Shown here: positions 42,462 to 50,553 of the stretch, piece after piece
Numbering within the stretch: the first letter of the stretch is position 1
Layout of the letters: each line of letters begins with the position of its first letter
DNA from: Sphingobacteriales bacterium
Lineage (GTDB): Bacteria > Bacteroidota > Bacteroidia > Chitinophagales > CAIOSU01
Direction of reading: 5' to 3'
Assembly: GCA_027483645.1 (NCBI GenBank)
Contig: JAIXUD010000010.1
Coordinates: forward strand, 64,001-128,000
Length of the DNA: 64,000 bases
Translations under genes and position numbers: made by a program
Notes under the pieces: model-generated
What the model was told of the DNA's origin: nothing
What the model saw: only the letters and a program-made list of their open reading frames with translations
Database searches by the model: none

Positions 42462-43046
42462 ATGAAGCTCCTAATGCTCCTATTAATCACCATCATCCTC
42501 ACAGGCGACTACACCGCCACCGTAGAAGCCTTCCGCAAACAAAAAGACACGGACTTTAAAAATGCGGATAAGTCGCCATTTTTAAGCCGGAAAGCCCGTA
42601 AACAGTTTGTGGCGTTACACTATTTCCCGGTGAATGAGCAATACAAAGTAACGGCCAAATATGTGCCACTTACGGCAGAAGATACGCTGGAATTTATGAC
42701 CTCTTCGGGTAAGATAAAGCTGTTTGCGCAGGTAGCGCGGCTAGAGTTTACTTTGAATGGGCAAAGCCTTACCTTGCCTGCCTTCCAAGGCATAGAAATA
42801 CGGAAACGGGAAGGCTACGCTAAGCACCTATTTATCCCCTTTACCGATGAAACCAGCGGAACTGAAAGTTACGGCGGTGGCCGCTACATCGACCTTGAAC
42901 TACCCGAAAGCAACACTCTAGAACTGGACTTCAACTATGCCTACAACCCCCTATGCGCCTATACCAGCGGCTATTCTTGCCCCATCCCCAAGCCGGAGAG
43001 CAGGTTGACGGTGCGGATTGAGGCTGGGGAGAAGGTGTATCATTGA
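42462..43046 (+). CDS. DUF1684 protein
   Basis: 194 aa. N-terminal signal-like stretch (MKLLMLLLITIILTG), then ATVEAFRKQKDTDFKNADKSPF, the typical start of DUF1684, LHYFPVNEQYKV, and the conserved C-terminal YGGGRYIDLELP, LDFNYAYNPLCAYTSGYSCPIPKPES. The C-terminal N-P-x-C-A-Y-x-x-x-Y-x-C-P-x-P block is diagnostic. The family's biochemical role is unknown. A REP-like cluster follows. Confidence 0.92.
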   Translation: MKLLMLLLITIILTGDYTATVEAFRKQKDTDFKNADKSPFLSRKARKQFVALHYFPVNEQYKVTAKYVPLTAEDTLEFMTSSGKIKLFAQVARLEFTLNGQSLTLPAFQGIEIRKREGYAKHLFIPFTDETSGTESYGGGRYIDLELPESNTLELDFNYAYNPLCAYTSGYSCPIPKPESRLTVRIEAGEKVYH

Positions 43047-43067
43047 GAACAAATTTGATTGCCTCTC

Positions 43068-43187
43068 GTCCTCGCTTCCAGCGAGGATGCCATAACGCTG
43101 AGCCTTCGGCTCACACATCATTCGGGCCCGTATTGCGAGTTGAGCCGAAAGCTCAAGGTTAGTAAATCCTCGCTGGAAGCGAGGATT
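43068..43187. repeat. Nested REP/BIME-like palindrome cluster
   Basis: Four hairpins in the order A-B-B'-A': CCTCGCTTCCAGCGAGG (43070-43086), TGAGCCTTCGGCTCA (43099-43113), TGAGCCGAAAGCTCA (43141-43155) and CCTCGCTGGAAGCGAGG (43168-43184). A' is the reverse complement of A, and B' of B with one mismatch. Confidence 0.75.
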
Positions 43188-43214
43188 AGTAAGGAAGCAC
43201 TTATAAACACTGAA

Positions 43215-43820
43215 TTAATACTCCAAAATATTTTCATATATTCTCCAAAATTCCACCCCTCTTTCCACCACGCCATCCCATTCCTCCAGCGGCATTTTAA
43301 ACGCCAATTTCACAAAATCCCACTCAGCTAAAAACGCAGCCAAACCCGCTTCATTCCCAATAACCTCATCAAACAACCTATAATTATCCTCCCCAAAATG
43401 ATGCTCCCACATGGTGCTGTTAATGCAGAGGTATAACCCGTCTTGTGATTTTAACAAAGAATAATTGGCAAGCAAAGCAGCTTGGTGCTTCTTCAAATAC
43501 TCGCCCGAAAGTTGCAGCGTAAAGCTAAACTCATACCCCCAGCGGCAAATGGTGCGGTAGGCGAGGATGCTCTCCTGCCCAAAATCTGCCGGATAATCGA
43601 GGACCCAATAGGGTAGGCCCCGGTAATTTTCGCCCTTGGAAATCTTGGGCGGTTTGGTGGCGATGGAGGCGGACAGTGGCTCTTTACTGAGCGCAGTAGC
43701 CAACTGCAGCAGCAACGCCTGTACCTTATCGTTAATAAGCCGTTTGGTGAGCAGAAAATCAGTATCGAGCAAACATACCAGTTCGTGCTGCGAAATCGTT
43801 ATTTTTGTTTCGGAGTCCAT
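43215..43820 (-). CDS. Conserved-looking protein of unknown function
   Basis: 201 aa from ATG 43820 (MDSETKITISQHELVCLLDTDF); the frame is open further upstream, but those codons run antisense through the LptF/G gene. No signal peptide or membrane segment. Notable segments: ENYRGLPYWVLDYPADFGQ, WGYEFSFTLQLSGEYLKKH, STMWEHHFGEDNYRLF. Coding evidence is the low-complexity-free, aromatic-rich composition and frame length. I do not recognise the family. Divergent from the LptF/G operon, 18 bp apart. Confidence 0.7.
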   Translation of the reverse strand: MDSETKITISQHELVCLLDTDFLLTKRLINDKVQALLLQLATALSKEPLSASIATKPPKISKGENYRGLPYWVLDYPADFGQESILAYRTICRWGYEFSFTLQLSGEYLKKHQAALLANYSLLKSQDGLYLCINSTMWEHHFGEDNYRLFDEVIGNEAGLAAFLAEWDFVKLAFKMPLEEWDGVVERGVEFWRIYENILEY

Positions 43821-43838
43821 AATGCCTACTAAAGATAA

Positions 43839-45290
43839 GTGAAAAAGATAGACCAGCTGGTGTTGCGCAATTTCGTTGGGCCCTTTATGCTCACCTTCCT
43901 CATCACGCTCTTTATTTTCGTGATGCAGTTTCTGTGGAAGTATATTGACGACTTGGTGGGCAAGGGCCTCGAGTGGCATATCGTAATGGAGCTCATCAGT
44001 TATGCGAGTGCCAGCTTTGTGCCGTTAGCGTTGCCGCTGGCGGTACTCCTCAGCAGCATTATGACCTACGGCAGCCTCGGCGAACACTACGAGCTGGTGG
44101 CGATGAAGGCCGCCGGCGTATCGCTATATCGGTTTCAGCTACCGTTGATGATAGTGGCAGTAATGATAAGCGGCGTAGCATTTTACTTTGCCAACAACCT
44201 CTTGCCGCTGGCCAACCTCAAATTTGTAACCCTGCTGCATACCGTGCGCCACCAAAAGCCTGCGCTTAACATTAAAGCAGGCGTTTTCTATACCGATATT
44301 GAGGGCTACAGCATTAGGGTAGGCGATAAGGGTGAGGATAACCGCACTATTTATGATGTATTGATTTACGACCATAGTGCTGGCAACAACGATAATGTGC
44401 TCTCTGCCAAGAGTGGCGAAATGTTTACACAGAGTGATAACCGTTACTTGGTGCTGCGCCTGTATGATGGGCATCGCTACAGCGAGGGCAAGCCGGGCAT
44501 AGGCGGAGATCAACTGTATGAGCACTACAGCACGCACTTTGATGAGTTTGAAAAGTGGTTTGATTTGGGCGACCTTGCCTTTCAAAAGCAGGACGAAAGC
44601 TCGTGGAGCAACCACTACCAAATGCTGAACCTGAGCGAGTTGCAGTTGGCGCTGGATACGTTGGAAATGGAGCGCGACAACCGTATAGTAGATTACAGCA
44701 AAAATGTGGGGCAGTTCCTGCAGATTCGTAATCCTGACTTAGATACTGTGAAAACGGTGGCGGTGAACGACTCTATGCAAGCTGTTTGGGAAAAGAACTT
44801 GCGGGTAATCCCTATAAAAGTAAAGGAGCTACAGGCTTATGAAAAGGCCCTGCAACAAGCCCGAAACGTAAAGAGCTTTTCAGGCGTAGCCACTCGAGAC
44901 GTGCAGTACCGTATGAAAAACATTCGCCGCCATAAAGTGGAGTGGAACCGTAAGTTTAGCCTGTCGTTTGCCTGTTTAGTGATGTTTATGATAGGCGCGC
45001 CTCTTGGGTCCATTATCCGCAAGGGCGGGCTGGGGTTGCCGTTGTTGTTGTCTATCATCTTGTTTGTGGTTTTCCACGTATCGAGCATGGGGGGCGAAAA
45101 GATGGCAGAAAAGGGTGTGCTGGAGCCGGTAATCGGTATTTGGCTGCCCAACTTTATCTTACTGCCACTAGGCATTTTTCTATTGATAAAGGCTAGGGAC
45201 GACTCGCCTTTGTTTACCCTCGATTGGTATTACGCCCTCATTCGCCGTTTCAAAAAATTCCAAGAACCCAATGCGAAAACTGCGGATTAA
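43839..45290 (+). CDS. LptF/LptG family lipopolysaccharide-transport permease
   Basis: 483 aa. Starts with GTG at 43839 (KKIDQLVLRNFVGPFMLTFLITLFIFVMQFLWKYID, the LptF/G N-terminal helix block) and ends with three membrane helices (FSLSFACLVMFMIGAPLGSIIRKGGLGLP). These permeases, with LptB, extract LPS from the inner membrane. The periplasmic domain lies between. A tiny frame ATGCCTACTAAAGATAAGTGA (43822-43842) ends over the GTG. Overlaps the PAP2 gene by 20 bp in an operon with a PAP2 phosphatase and an ArnT-like transferase. Confidence 0.93.
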   Translation: MKKIDQLVLRNFVGPFMLTFLITLFIFVMQFLWKYIDDLVGKGLEWHIVMELISYASASFVPLALPLAVLLSSIMTYGSLGEHYELVAMKAAGVSLYRFQLPLMIVAVMISGVAFYFANNLLPLANLKFVTLLHTVRHQKPALNIKAGVFYTDIEGYSIRVGDKGEDNRTIYDVLIYDHSAGNNDNVLSAKSGEMFTQSDNRYLVLRLYDGHRYSEGKPGIGGDQLYEHYSTHFDEFEKWFDLGDLAFQKQDESSWSNHYQMLNLSELQLALDTLEMERDNRIVDYSKNVGQFLQIRNPDLDTVKTVAVNDSMQAVWEKNLRVIPIKVKELQAYEKALQQARNVKSFSGVATRDVQYRMKNIRRHKVEWNRKFSLSFACLVMFMIGAPLGSIIRKGGLGLPLLLSIILFVVFHVSSMGGEKMAEKGVLEPVIGIWLPNFILLPLGIFLLIKARDDSPLFTLDWYYALIRRFKKFQEPNAKTAD

Positions 45291-45930
45291 CCCTTGGTAC
45301 TATGTGCCCTACTTGCTGTTGTTAGTGGTGGCGGGCATCTACTTGCTATCCAACCCACACGGTACGTTTTTGCTTTGGGTAAATAGCCATCATACACCTT
45401 TTTTGGATGATATCTTTATGATTACCAACGCTCTGGGCGAGTGGATATTTGCTAGTGTGGTAGTATTGGCGCTAATGGTGTTTACCAATTATGCGTCGGG
45501 AATTGCCGCGATTGCTTCATGGTGCGTATCGGGCATCATTACGCAAACCTTGAAACGCTTAATATTCGACGATGTGGCCCGCCCTTTCCGTTTTTTCGAA
45601 GGCGTACACGATATTTACTTTGTGGAGGGCGTGGAGATGAGCAAATACTTCAGCTTTCCTTCGGGGCACACCACGGTGGCATTTGCGCTGTGCTCGGTGC
45701 TGGCGCTGGCCATTAAGCATCGACCATTGGGCCTGTTTTTCTTTGTAATGGCTGTGGTTGCGGGCTTTTCGCGTATCTACCTGGCCCAGCATTTTTTGGT
45801 GGATACGTATTTCGGATCCTTAATTGGCACTACGGTCGGCATATTGGTATATAACGCCGTACAACATTATTTGGCCGATAAGCCTGACCATCTGCTGCAC
45901 CGCAACGTGCTAAAAAGTGTGAGAAGTTGA
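45271..45930 (+). CDS. PAP2-family membrane phosphatase
   Basis: 219 aa, about six membrane segments. Motifs: KRLIFDDVARPFRF, PSGHTTVAFALCSVL and SRIYLAQHFLVDT, the three PAP2 phosphatase motifs with His in the second and third. Acts on lipid phosphates or pyrophosphates at the inner membrane; in this operon, lipid A or undecaprenyl carriers are the likely substrates. Its TGA overlaps the TTG start of the next gene. Confidence 0.9.
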   Translation: MRKLRINPWYYVPYLLLLVVAGIYLLSNPHGTFLLWVNSHHTPFLDDIFMITNALGEWIFASVVVLALMVFTNYASGIAAIASWCVSGIITQTLKRLIFDDVARPFRFFEGVHDIYFVEGVEMSKYFSFPSGHTTVAFALCSVLALAIKHRPLGLFFFVMAVVAGFSRIYLAQHFLVDTYFGSLIGTTVGILVYNAVQHYLADKPDHLLHRNVLKSVRS

Positions 45931-47654
45931 AGGGCATTACTCCCCGTATATCGCCCTACGTAGTCATCGCCCTATTGGGCATCTTGTTGTTTACCCCATT
46001 TTTAGGCCAAGTACACCTATTTGATTGGGACGAAATCAACTTTGCTGAGTCCGCCCGCGAAATGCTGCTTACCGGCGATTATGGCCGAGTTACTATCAAC
46101 TTCCAACCCTTCTGGGAAAAGCCACCTCTTTTTATCTGGATGCAGGTATTAAGCATGAAAGTGTTTGGGGTAAATGAGTTTGCTGCCCGCTTCCCCAATG
46201 CGCTTTGCGGAATAGCCACACTGATGGTGCTATTCCATTATGGGCGTAAGTATAGGGATGCTTCTTTCGGATGGCTGTGGGTGCTGGTGTATGTGGGTAC
46301 TTGGCTGCCGCATGTATATTTCAAGTCTGGCATTATCGATCCAGTTTTTAACCTGTTTATATTTCTGGGGATGCTGCACTTGGCGCAGTGGGCCGATGTA
46401 GCAGAACGGAATCGGCAACTGAAATATGCCGCTTTTACAGGCTTATTCTTAGGTTTGGCAGTGCTTACCAAGGGGCCGGTGGGGTTGTTGTTGCCCGGCT
46501 TTGCGGCTTTTATATGGATGGCTGTGAGGCGCAAGTGGTTTATCAAACTATGGCCACAATTGCTGGGCGCGCTAGTGTTTTTGGCAGTCTCCTTTGCCTG
46601 GTATGGTATGGAAACCATTCGCAACGGCTGGTGGTTTTTGGGTGAGTTTTTAGAGTATAACCTACGCCTTGCCCAAACCGAAGACTCTGGCCATGGCGGG
46701 CCGTTTTATTACCATTTCGTTGTATTGCTGTTAGGTTGTTTCCCGGCATCCATCCTCTTGTTTTATCAGCCCAAAACCGCACCGCAGCCTTCCGAAACCC
46801 AAACGCCATCCTTGCGAGACCTCCGCCTGTGGATGTGGATATTGCTGGGTGTTACGTTGCTAGTGTTCTCCATCGTTCAAACCAAGATTATTCACTACTC
46901 TTCGCTGGCCTATTTCCCTATCACCTTTTTGGCCGCCAGCGTACTATATAGATGGAAAGACGAGTTTTTGAAGGTCCCCAAAACATTGGTAGTTGGCATA
47001 GCGGCTGGGGTGTTTGTTTTTGGCCTAGCATTGGTGGGCGGTACTTTATTTATGAGCACTGATTGGGGCTGGGGCGTGGTACAAAACGCTGTTGGAGTAT
47101 CTGGCGCTGTACTGCAAGGAAGCCCATGGCCGCTATCTTTCATGCTCATTGGGCTGTTGTTTGTGGCCATAGCTGTTATTGGTGTGCGGTATATGTGGGT
47201 TGGCCGGTTGTTTTCGGGTGCGGTATGGGTTTTGCTGGCCACGGCGTTTACTACCAATGTGGCTTATCTAACCCTTTTGCCGCATGTGGAGCCCATCAGC
47301 CAAGGGAGTATGATTGAGTTCTTAAAACTGCAATCGAAAGAAGACGTCTATATCAATGTGCTGGGCTTTAAAAGTTTTGCCCATTACTATTATGGAAACA
47401 AACAGCTCAAAGACTTGGAAAGCCCTAATTTCCTTAATATGCTTACTGAACATAAGCAGAAACACCAGCTTGCCCGCCTCACCCCAACCGAGTTCAACGA
47501 CCTAGAGCGTTGGTGGCACTTGGAAGGAAATATTGATAAGCCCGTGGTATTTGTGGTGCGAGCCATAAAGGCTGAGCGTATTCAACACGAAAACCCCCAA
47601 CTGAAGCGGATTGGCGGGAGTGGCGGGTATGTGTTTTTGAAGAGGGAACCCTAA
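45927..47654 (+). CDS. ArnT/PMT-like membrane glycosyltransferase (GT39/GT83)
   Basis: 575 aa, many membrane helices. LFDWDEINFAESAREMLLTGDYG contains the acidic DE of the first periplasmic loop, and PFWEKPPLFIWMQVLSMKVFGVNEFAARFPNAL is the strongly conserved ArnT-like segment. Uses a polyprenyl-phosphate sugar to modify lipid A or a glycan on the periplasmic face. Starts with TTG overlapping the previous stop (TTGA, 45927-45930). Last gene of the LptF/G-PAP2-GT operon. Confidence 0.9.
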   Translation: MKGITPRISPYVVIALLGILLFTPFLGQVHLFDWDEINFAESAREMLLTGDYGRVTINFQPFWEKPPLFIWMQVLSMKVFGVNEFAARFPNALCGIATLMVLFHYGRKYRDASFGWLWVLVYVGTWLPHVYFKSGIIDPVFNLFIFLGMLHLAQWADVAERNRQLKYAAFTGLFLGLAVLTKGPVGLLLPGFAAFIWMAVRRKWFIKLWPQLLGALVFLAVSFAWYGMETIRNGWWFLGEFLEYNLRLAQTEDSGHGGPFYYHFVVLLLGCFPASILLFYQPKTAPQPSETQTPSLRDLRLWMWILLGVTLLVFSIVQTKIIHYSSLAYFPITFLAASVLYRWKDEFLKVPKTLVVGIAAGVFVFGLALVGGTLFMSTDWGWGVVQNAVGVSGAVLQGSPWPLSFMLIGLLFVAIAVIGVRYMWVGRLFSGAVWVLLATAFTTNVAYLTLLPHVEPISQGSMIEFLKLQSKEDVYINVLGFKSFAHYYYGNKQLKDLESPNFLNMLTEHKQKHQLARLTPTEFNDLERWWHLEGNIDKPVVFVVRAIKAERIQHENPQLKRIGGSGGYVFLKREP

Positions 47655-47761
47655 TGAGGAGCTTTACTAAAATTGAAATGTTACGCTGGGCTACTCCATT
47701 TGACACAAAATTTTCAGCTACCTTTTAGTAACCAAACCCAATAACCACGAGCCGCGGATTT

Positions 47762-47968
47762 GTGAAGGAATATGAAGACCAGTGGCTTGGCGACGTGGAT
47801 GCCACCGTGCCAGCGCTTGGCAGGTTCCTTACCGCTGATAATAGCGGTGTACGGGTAACGGAAACCAAGAGCTTCCGTAATGCTAACGGCCGTGAAGTGC
47901 ACGAAATGAGTAACGGCCTATCTTACGTGCTAGATGATAACGATAGATGGGCGGTGGTATTCGAATAG
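47762..47968 (+). CDS. Small hypothetical protein
   Basis: 68 aa starting at GTG 47762 (KEYEDQWLGDVDATVPALGR). The composition (no rare residues in runs, balanced charges, aromatic residues spaced) looks coding. Ends 11 bp before the rplS terminator. No family recognised; could also be a chance frame. Confidence 0.45.
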   Translation: MKEYEDQWLGDVDATVPALGRFLTADNSGVRVTETKSFRNANGREVHEMSNGLSYVLDDNDRWAVVFE

Positions 47969-47979
47969 TGTTTGCAACG

Positions 47980-48014
47980 AAAAAAGCCCCCTACGAATCT
48001 TCGCAGAGGGCTTT
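47980..48014 (-). terminator. Rho-independent terminator of rplS
   Basis: On the minus strand CAAAGCCCTCTGCG and CGTAGGGGGCTTTTTTCG form a stem around AAGATT and end in a T run. Confidence 0.75.
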
Positions 48015-48047
48015 GTATATGTGACCACGCTTGAGGCGTGGAAATAT

Positions 48048-48422
48048 TTATGCTTTTGCAGCAGCAGGGGCAACAGCCTGGCGCTTCTCAGCGATACGGG
48101 CTTTTTTACCGCTAAGGTCGCGCTGATAGAAGATACGTGCACGACGTACTTTACCTACTTTGTGAATTTCTATCTTATCGATGTTTGGCGAGAAGAAAGG
48201 GAACACACGCTCAACACCTACACCGTTGCTGATTTTACGAACGGTAAAAGTAGCAGTAGTGCCACTTCCACGACGTTGAATAACATCACCACGGAACGGC
48301 TGTACGCGCTCTTTATCGCCTTCAATAATGCGGTAGTAAACAGTAATATTATCACCGGCTTTGAACGACGGGTGGTCTTTGCCTACAACTAGTAACTCGG
48401 TAACTTCTTTTATCAGGTTCAT
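48048..48422 (-). CDS. rplS: 50S ribosomal protein L19
   Basis: 124 aa. [32 protein letters not shown] and [43 protein letters not shown] are the L19 blocks. Sits at the 30S-50S interface of the ribosome. C-terminal Ala/Lys tail (VAPAAAKA) is a common extension in this phylum. A TATCTTTG box precedes it at 48456-48463. Confidence 0.98.
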   Translation of the reverse strand: MNLIKEVTELLVVGKDHPSFKAGDNITVYYRIIEGDKERVQPFRGDVIQRRGSGTTATFTVRKISNGVGVERVFPFFSPNIDKIEIHKVGKVRRARIFYQRDLSGKKARIAEKRQAVAPAAAKA

Positions 48423-48455
48423 GGCCTAGAACATTGGATTTTTAAAACGTGACTG

Positions 48456-48463
48456 CAAAGATA
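48456..48463 (-). promoter_or_regulatory. Putative -7 box of rplS
   Basis: The minus strand reads TATCTTTG (TAnnTTTG) 33 bp before the ATG; TTTG 15 bp further upstream is closer than the usual 19. Confidence 0.45.
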
Positions 48464-48482
48464 ATGCTTTTTAACTTCCAAA

Positions 48483-49169
48483 CTAATTTTTTTCGTCACT
48501 TAGTAGGTCAGGGCGTCTATTTTTTGTCCTTTCCATAGCCATATCGTGCCGCCAGATGTCAATTTGCTTGGTATTGCCGCTTAGCAACAGCTCCGGAACC
48601 TTGAGCCCATTATAGTCGGCGGGGCGGGTATACACAGGCGGGGCCAGCAACCCATCTTGAAAAGAATCGAACAAGGCCGAGGTTTCGTCATTCAGCACAC
48701 CGGGTATCAATCGGCCAATCGTATCCACCAAAATAGCCGCCGCCAGCTCTCCGCCAGAGAGCACATAATCGCCCACCGATATTTCTTTGGTAATATACAG
48801 CTCGCGTACGCGCTCGTCCACGCCCTTGTAGTGCCCACAAAGGATGATGATGTTCTGCTTCATCGAGAGGGTGTTACAGGTGCGTTGGTTCAGGGTTTCG
48901 CCATCGGGCGTCATATAAATGATCTCGTCGTACGTGCGCTCGGTTTTGAGGTGCTCAATGCAGCGTGCAATGGGCTCTATCATCATTACCATGCCCGCAC
49001 CTCCGCCGTATTGGTAGTGGTCGACCTGTTTGTGCTTATCGGTAGTGTATTCGCGTATGTCGTGCATGCGTACCTCTAGCAACCCCTTGTCTTGGGCGCG
49101 CTTGAGTATGGAGTGGGAGAGGGGGCTCTCCAGCAAGCCAGGCAGTACGGTGAGGATGTCGATGCGCAT
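48483..49169 (-). CDS. trmD: tRNA (guanine-37-N1)-methyltransferase TrmD
   Basis: 228 aa. MRIDILTVLPGLLESPLSHSILKRAQDKGLLEVRMHDIREYTTDKHKQVDHYQYGGGAGMVM, ILCGHYKGVDERV and ISVGDYVLSGGELAAAI (the trefoil-knot SAM site) identify TrmD. Methylates G37 next to the anticodon to prevent frameshifting. Upstream of rplS on the same strand, the usual order, though rplS has its own likely promoter. Heptad repeats abut its start codon. Confidence 0.97.
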   Translation of the reverse strand: MRIDILTVLPGLLESPLSHSILKRAQDKGLLEVRMHDIREYTTDKHKQVDHYQYGGGAGMVMMIEPIARCIEHLKTERTYDEIIYMTPDGETLNQRTCNTLSMKQNIIILCGHYKGVDERVRELYITKEISVGDYVLSGGELAAAILVDTIGRLIPGVLNDETSALFDSFQDGLLAPPVYTRPADYNGLKVPELLLSGNTKQIDIWRHDMAMERTKNRRPDLLSDEKN

Positions 49170-49172
49170 TTT

Positions 49173-49204
49173 GGTTACGGGTTACGGGTTGCGAGTTACG
49201 AGTT
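49173..49204. repeat. Heptad repeat array upstream of trmD
   Basis: GGTTACG-GGTTACG-GGTTGCG-AGTTACG-AGTT, 4 bp from the trmD start; positions 49174-49197 are the exact reverse complement of 49256-49279. Confidence 0.75.
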
Positions 49205-49255
49205 TTGCATTTTTAAGTCTTTTTTTGTCGAATAGGGTTCGAATCACAGTTATAC

Positions 49256-49285
49256 AACTCGCAACCCGTAACCCGTAACTCGCAA
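49256..49285. repeat. Heptad repeat array abutting the rocD stop
   Basis: AACTCGC-AACCCGT-AACCCGT-AACTCGC-AA, ends at the rocD stop codon; inverse partner of 49173-49204 (24 bp exact). Confidence 0.75.
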
Positions 49286-50518
49286 CTACTTTTCAAATTC
49301 TCTCACCGTCTTTGCAATTATCGCAATGCACTCCCTAAGCTGCTGCTCCGTCATTACCAGTGGTGGGGCGAAGCGTATTTTGTCGCCGTGGGTGGGTTTG
49401 GCTAGTAGGCCGTTGTCGCGCAGGCGGAGGCAGAAGTTCCAGCCGAGGTCTTTGTCGGTGGTGTTGAGTACAATGGCGTTTAGGAGGCCTTTGCCGCGTA
49501 CCAGCTTTATGAGCGGGCTGTTAAGTGCCCGCAGCTCTTTGCGCAATATCTCGCCTAGGCACTGGGCGTTTTCGGCAAGGTTTTCGTCTTTTACTACTTG
49601 CAACGCAGCCATTGCCACCTTGGCTGCCAATGGGTTGCCCCCAAAAGTAGAGCCATGCTGCCCAGGCTTGATAACCAGCATTATGTCATCGTCCGCCAGT
49701 ACAGCCGAAACGGGGTAAACCCCGCCGCTTATAGCTTTGCCGAGTATTACGATGTCGGGGCGTACGTCCTCATGGTCGCAAGCCAATAGCCTGCCCGTGC
49801 GGGCGATGCCGGTTTGCACCTCATCGGCCATAAACAGCACGTTGGCGGCTTTGCACAGGGCGGCTGCCTTGCTTAGGTAGCCGTCGCTGGGCACATCCAC
49901 ACCCGCTTCGCCTTGTATGGGTTCTATGAGAAAGCCCGCTATGGTTGGGTCTTTCAGCGCGTTTTCTAGCGCGATTAAGTCATTATAAGGGATGGTCACA
50001 AACCCAGGGGTGTAGGGGCCGAAGTTCTTTTTAGAGCCCTCATCACTGCTAAAGGACACGATGGTAGTGGTGCGCCCGTGGAAATTGTGCTCGCACACTA
50101 TGATTTTGGCTTCTTTTTCAGCAATGCCCTTCCGCTCGTAGGCCCATTTGCGGGTAAGCTTAATCGCGGTTTCCACGGCCTCGGCACCGGTGTTCATCGG
50201 CAGCACCTTGTCGTAGCCGAAGTACTCACTCATAAACTGCTCATACTCGCCCAAGCTATCGTTATAGAAGGCACGGCTGGTAAGGGTAAGCTTTTGCGCC
50301 TGCTCCACTAGCGCACCCACAATCTTGGGGTGGCAGTGGCCTTGGTTTACCGCCGAGTAAGCCGAGAGGAAGTCATAATACCGCTTACCGTCCACATCCC
50401 ACACGTACACGCCTTCGCCCCTGGCCAACACTACTGGCAGCGGGTGGTAGTTATGGGCGCCGTAGCGATCTTCCAATTCTATCAGTTCCTGTGAGCGGGT
50501 TGTGGTGATTGCTGCCAT
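49286..50518 (-). CDS. rocD: Ornithine--oxo-acid aminotransferase
   Basis: 410 aa class III PLP aminotransferase. Blocks: [29 protein letters not shown] (109-120), [33 protein letters not shown], and PLP lysine K261 in ILGKAISGG. The [10 protein letters not shown] sequence is typical of OAT rather than acetylornithine aminotransferase. Converts ornithine and 2-oxoglutarate to glutamate semialdehyde and glutamate. Divergent from a glutaminase gene; flanked on both sides by heptad arrays. Confidence 0.95.
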   Translation of the reverse strand: MAAITTTRSQELIELEDRYGAHNYHPLPVVLARGEGVYVWDVDGKRYYDFLSAYSAVNQGHCHPKIVGALVEQAQKLTLTSRAFYNDSLGEYEQFMSEYFGYDKVLPMNTGAEAVETAIKLTRKWAYERKGIAEKEAKIIVCEHNFHGRTTTIVSFSSDEGSKKNFGPYTPGFVTIPYNDLIALENALKDPTIAGFLIEPIQGEAGVDVPSDGYLSKAAALCKAANVLFMADEVQTGIARTGRLLACDHEDVRPDIVILGKAISGGVYPVSAVLADDDIMLVIKPGQHGSTFGGNPLAAKVAMAALQVVKDENLAENAQCLGEILRKELRALNSPLIKLVRGKGLLNAIVLNTTDKDLGWNFCLRLRDNGLLAKPTHGDKIRFAPPLVMTEQQLRECIAIIAKTVREFEK

Positions 50519-50553
50519 GGGTTACGTGTTTCGAGTTACGGATTGCGAGTTGG
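50519..50553. repeat. Heptad repeat array upstream of rocD
   Basis: GGTTACG-TGTTTCG-AGTTACG-GATTGCG-AGTTGGC, starting next to the ATG of rocD; same unit consensus as the array at 49173. Confidence 0.7.

Noticed and set aside
43821-43979. Longer N-terminus for the unknown gene at 43215-43820
   Set aside because: The extra 53 codons are antisense to the LptF/G N-terminus, and the ATG at 43820 fits the gap between the divergent genes.
49233-49246. GGTTCGAATC word resembling a tRNA T-loop
   Set aside because: No acceptor, D or anticodon stems can be drawn around it; it lies between heptad arrays and has a T-rich 5' side.
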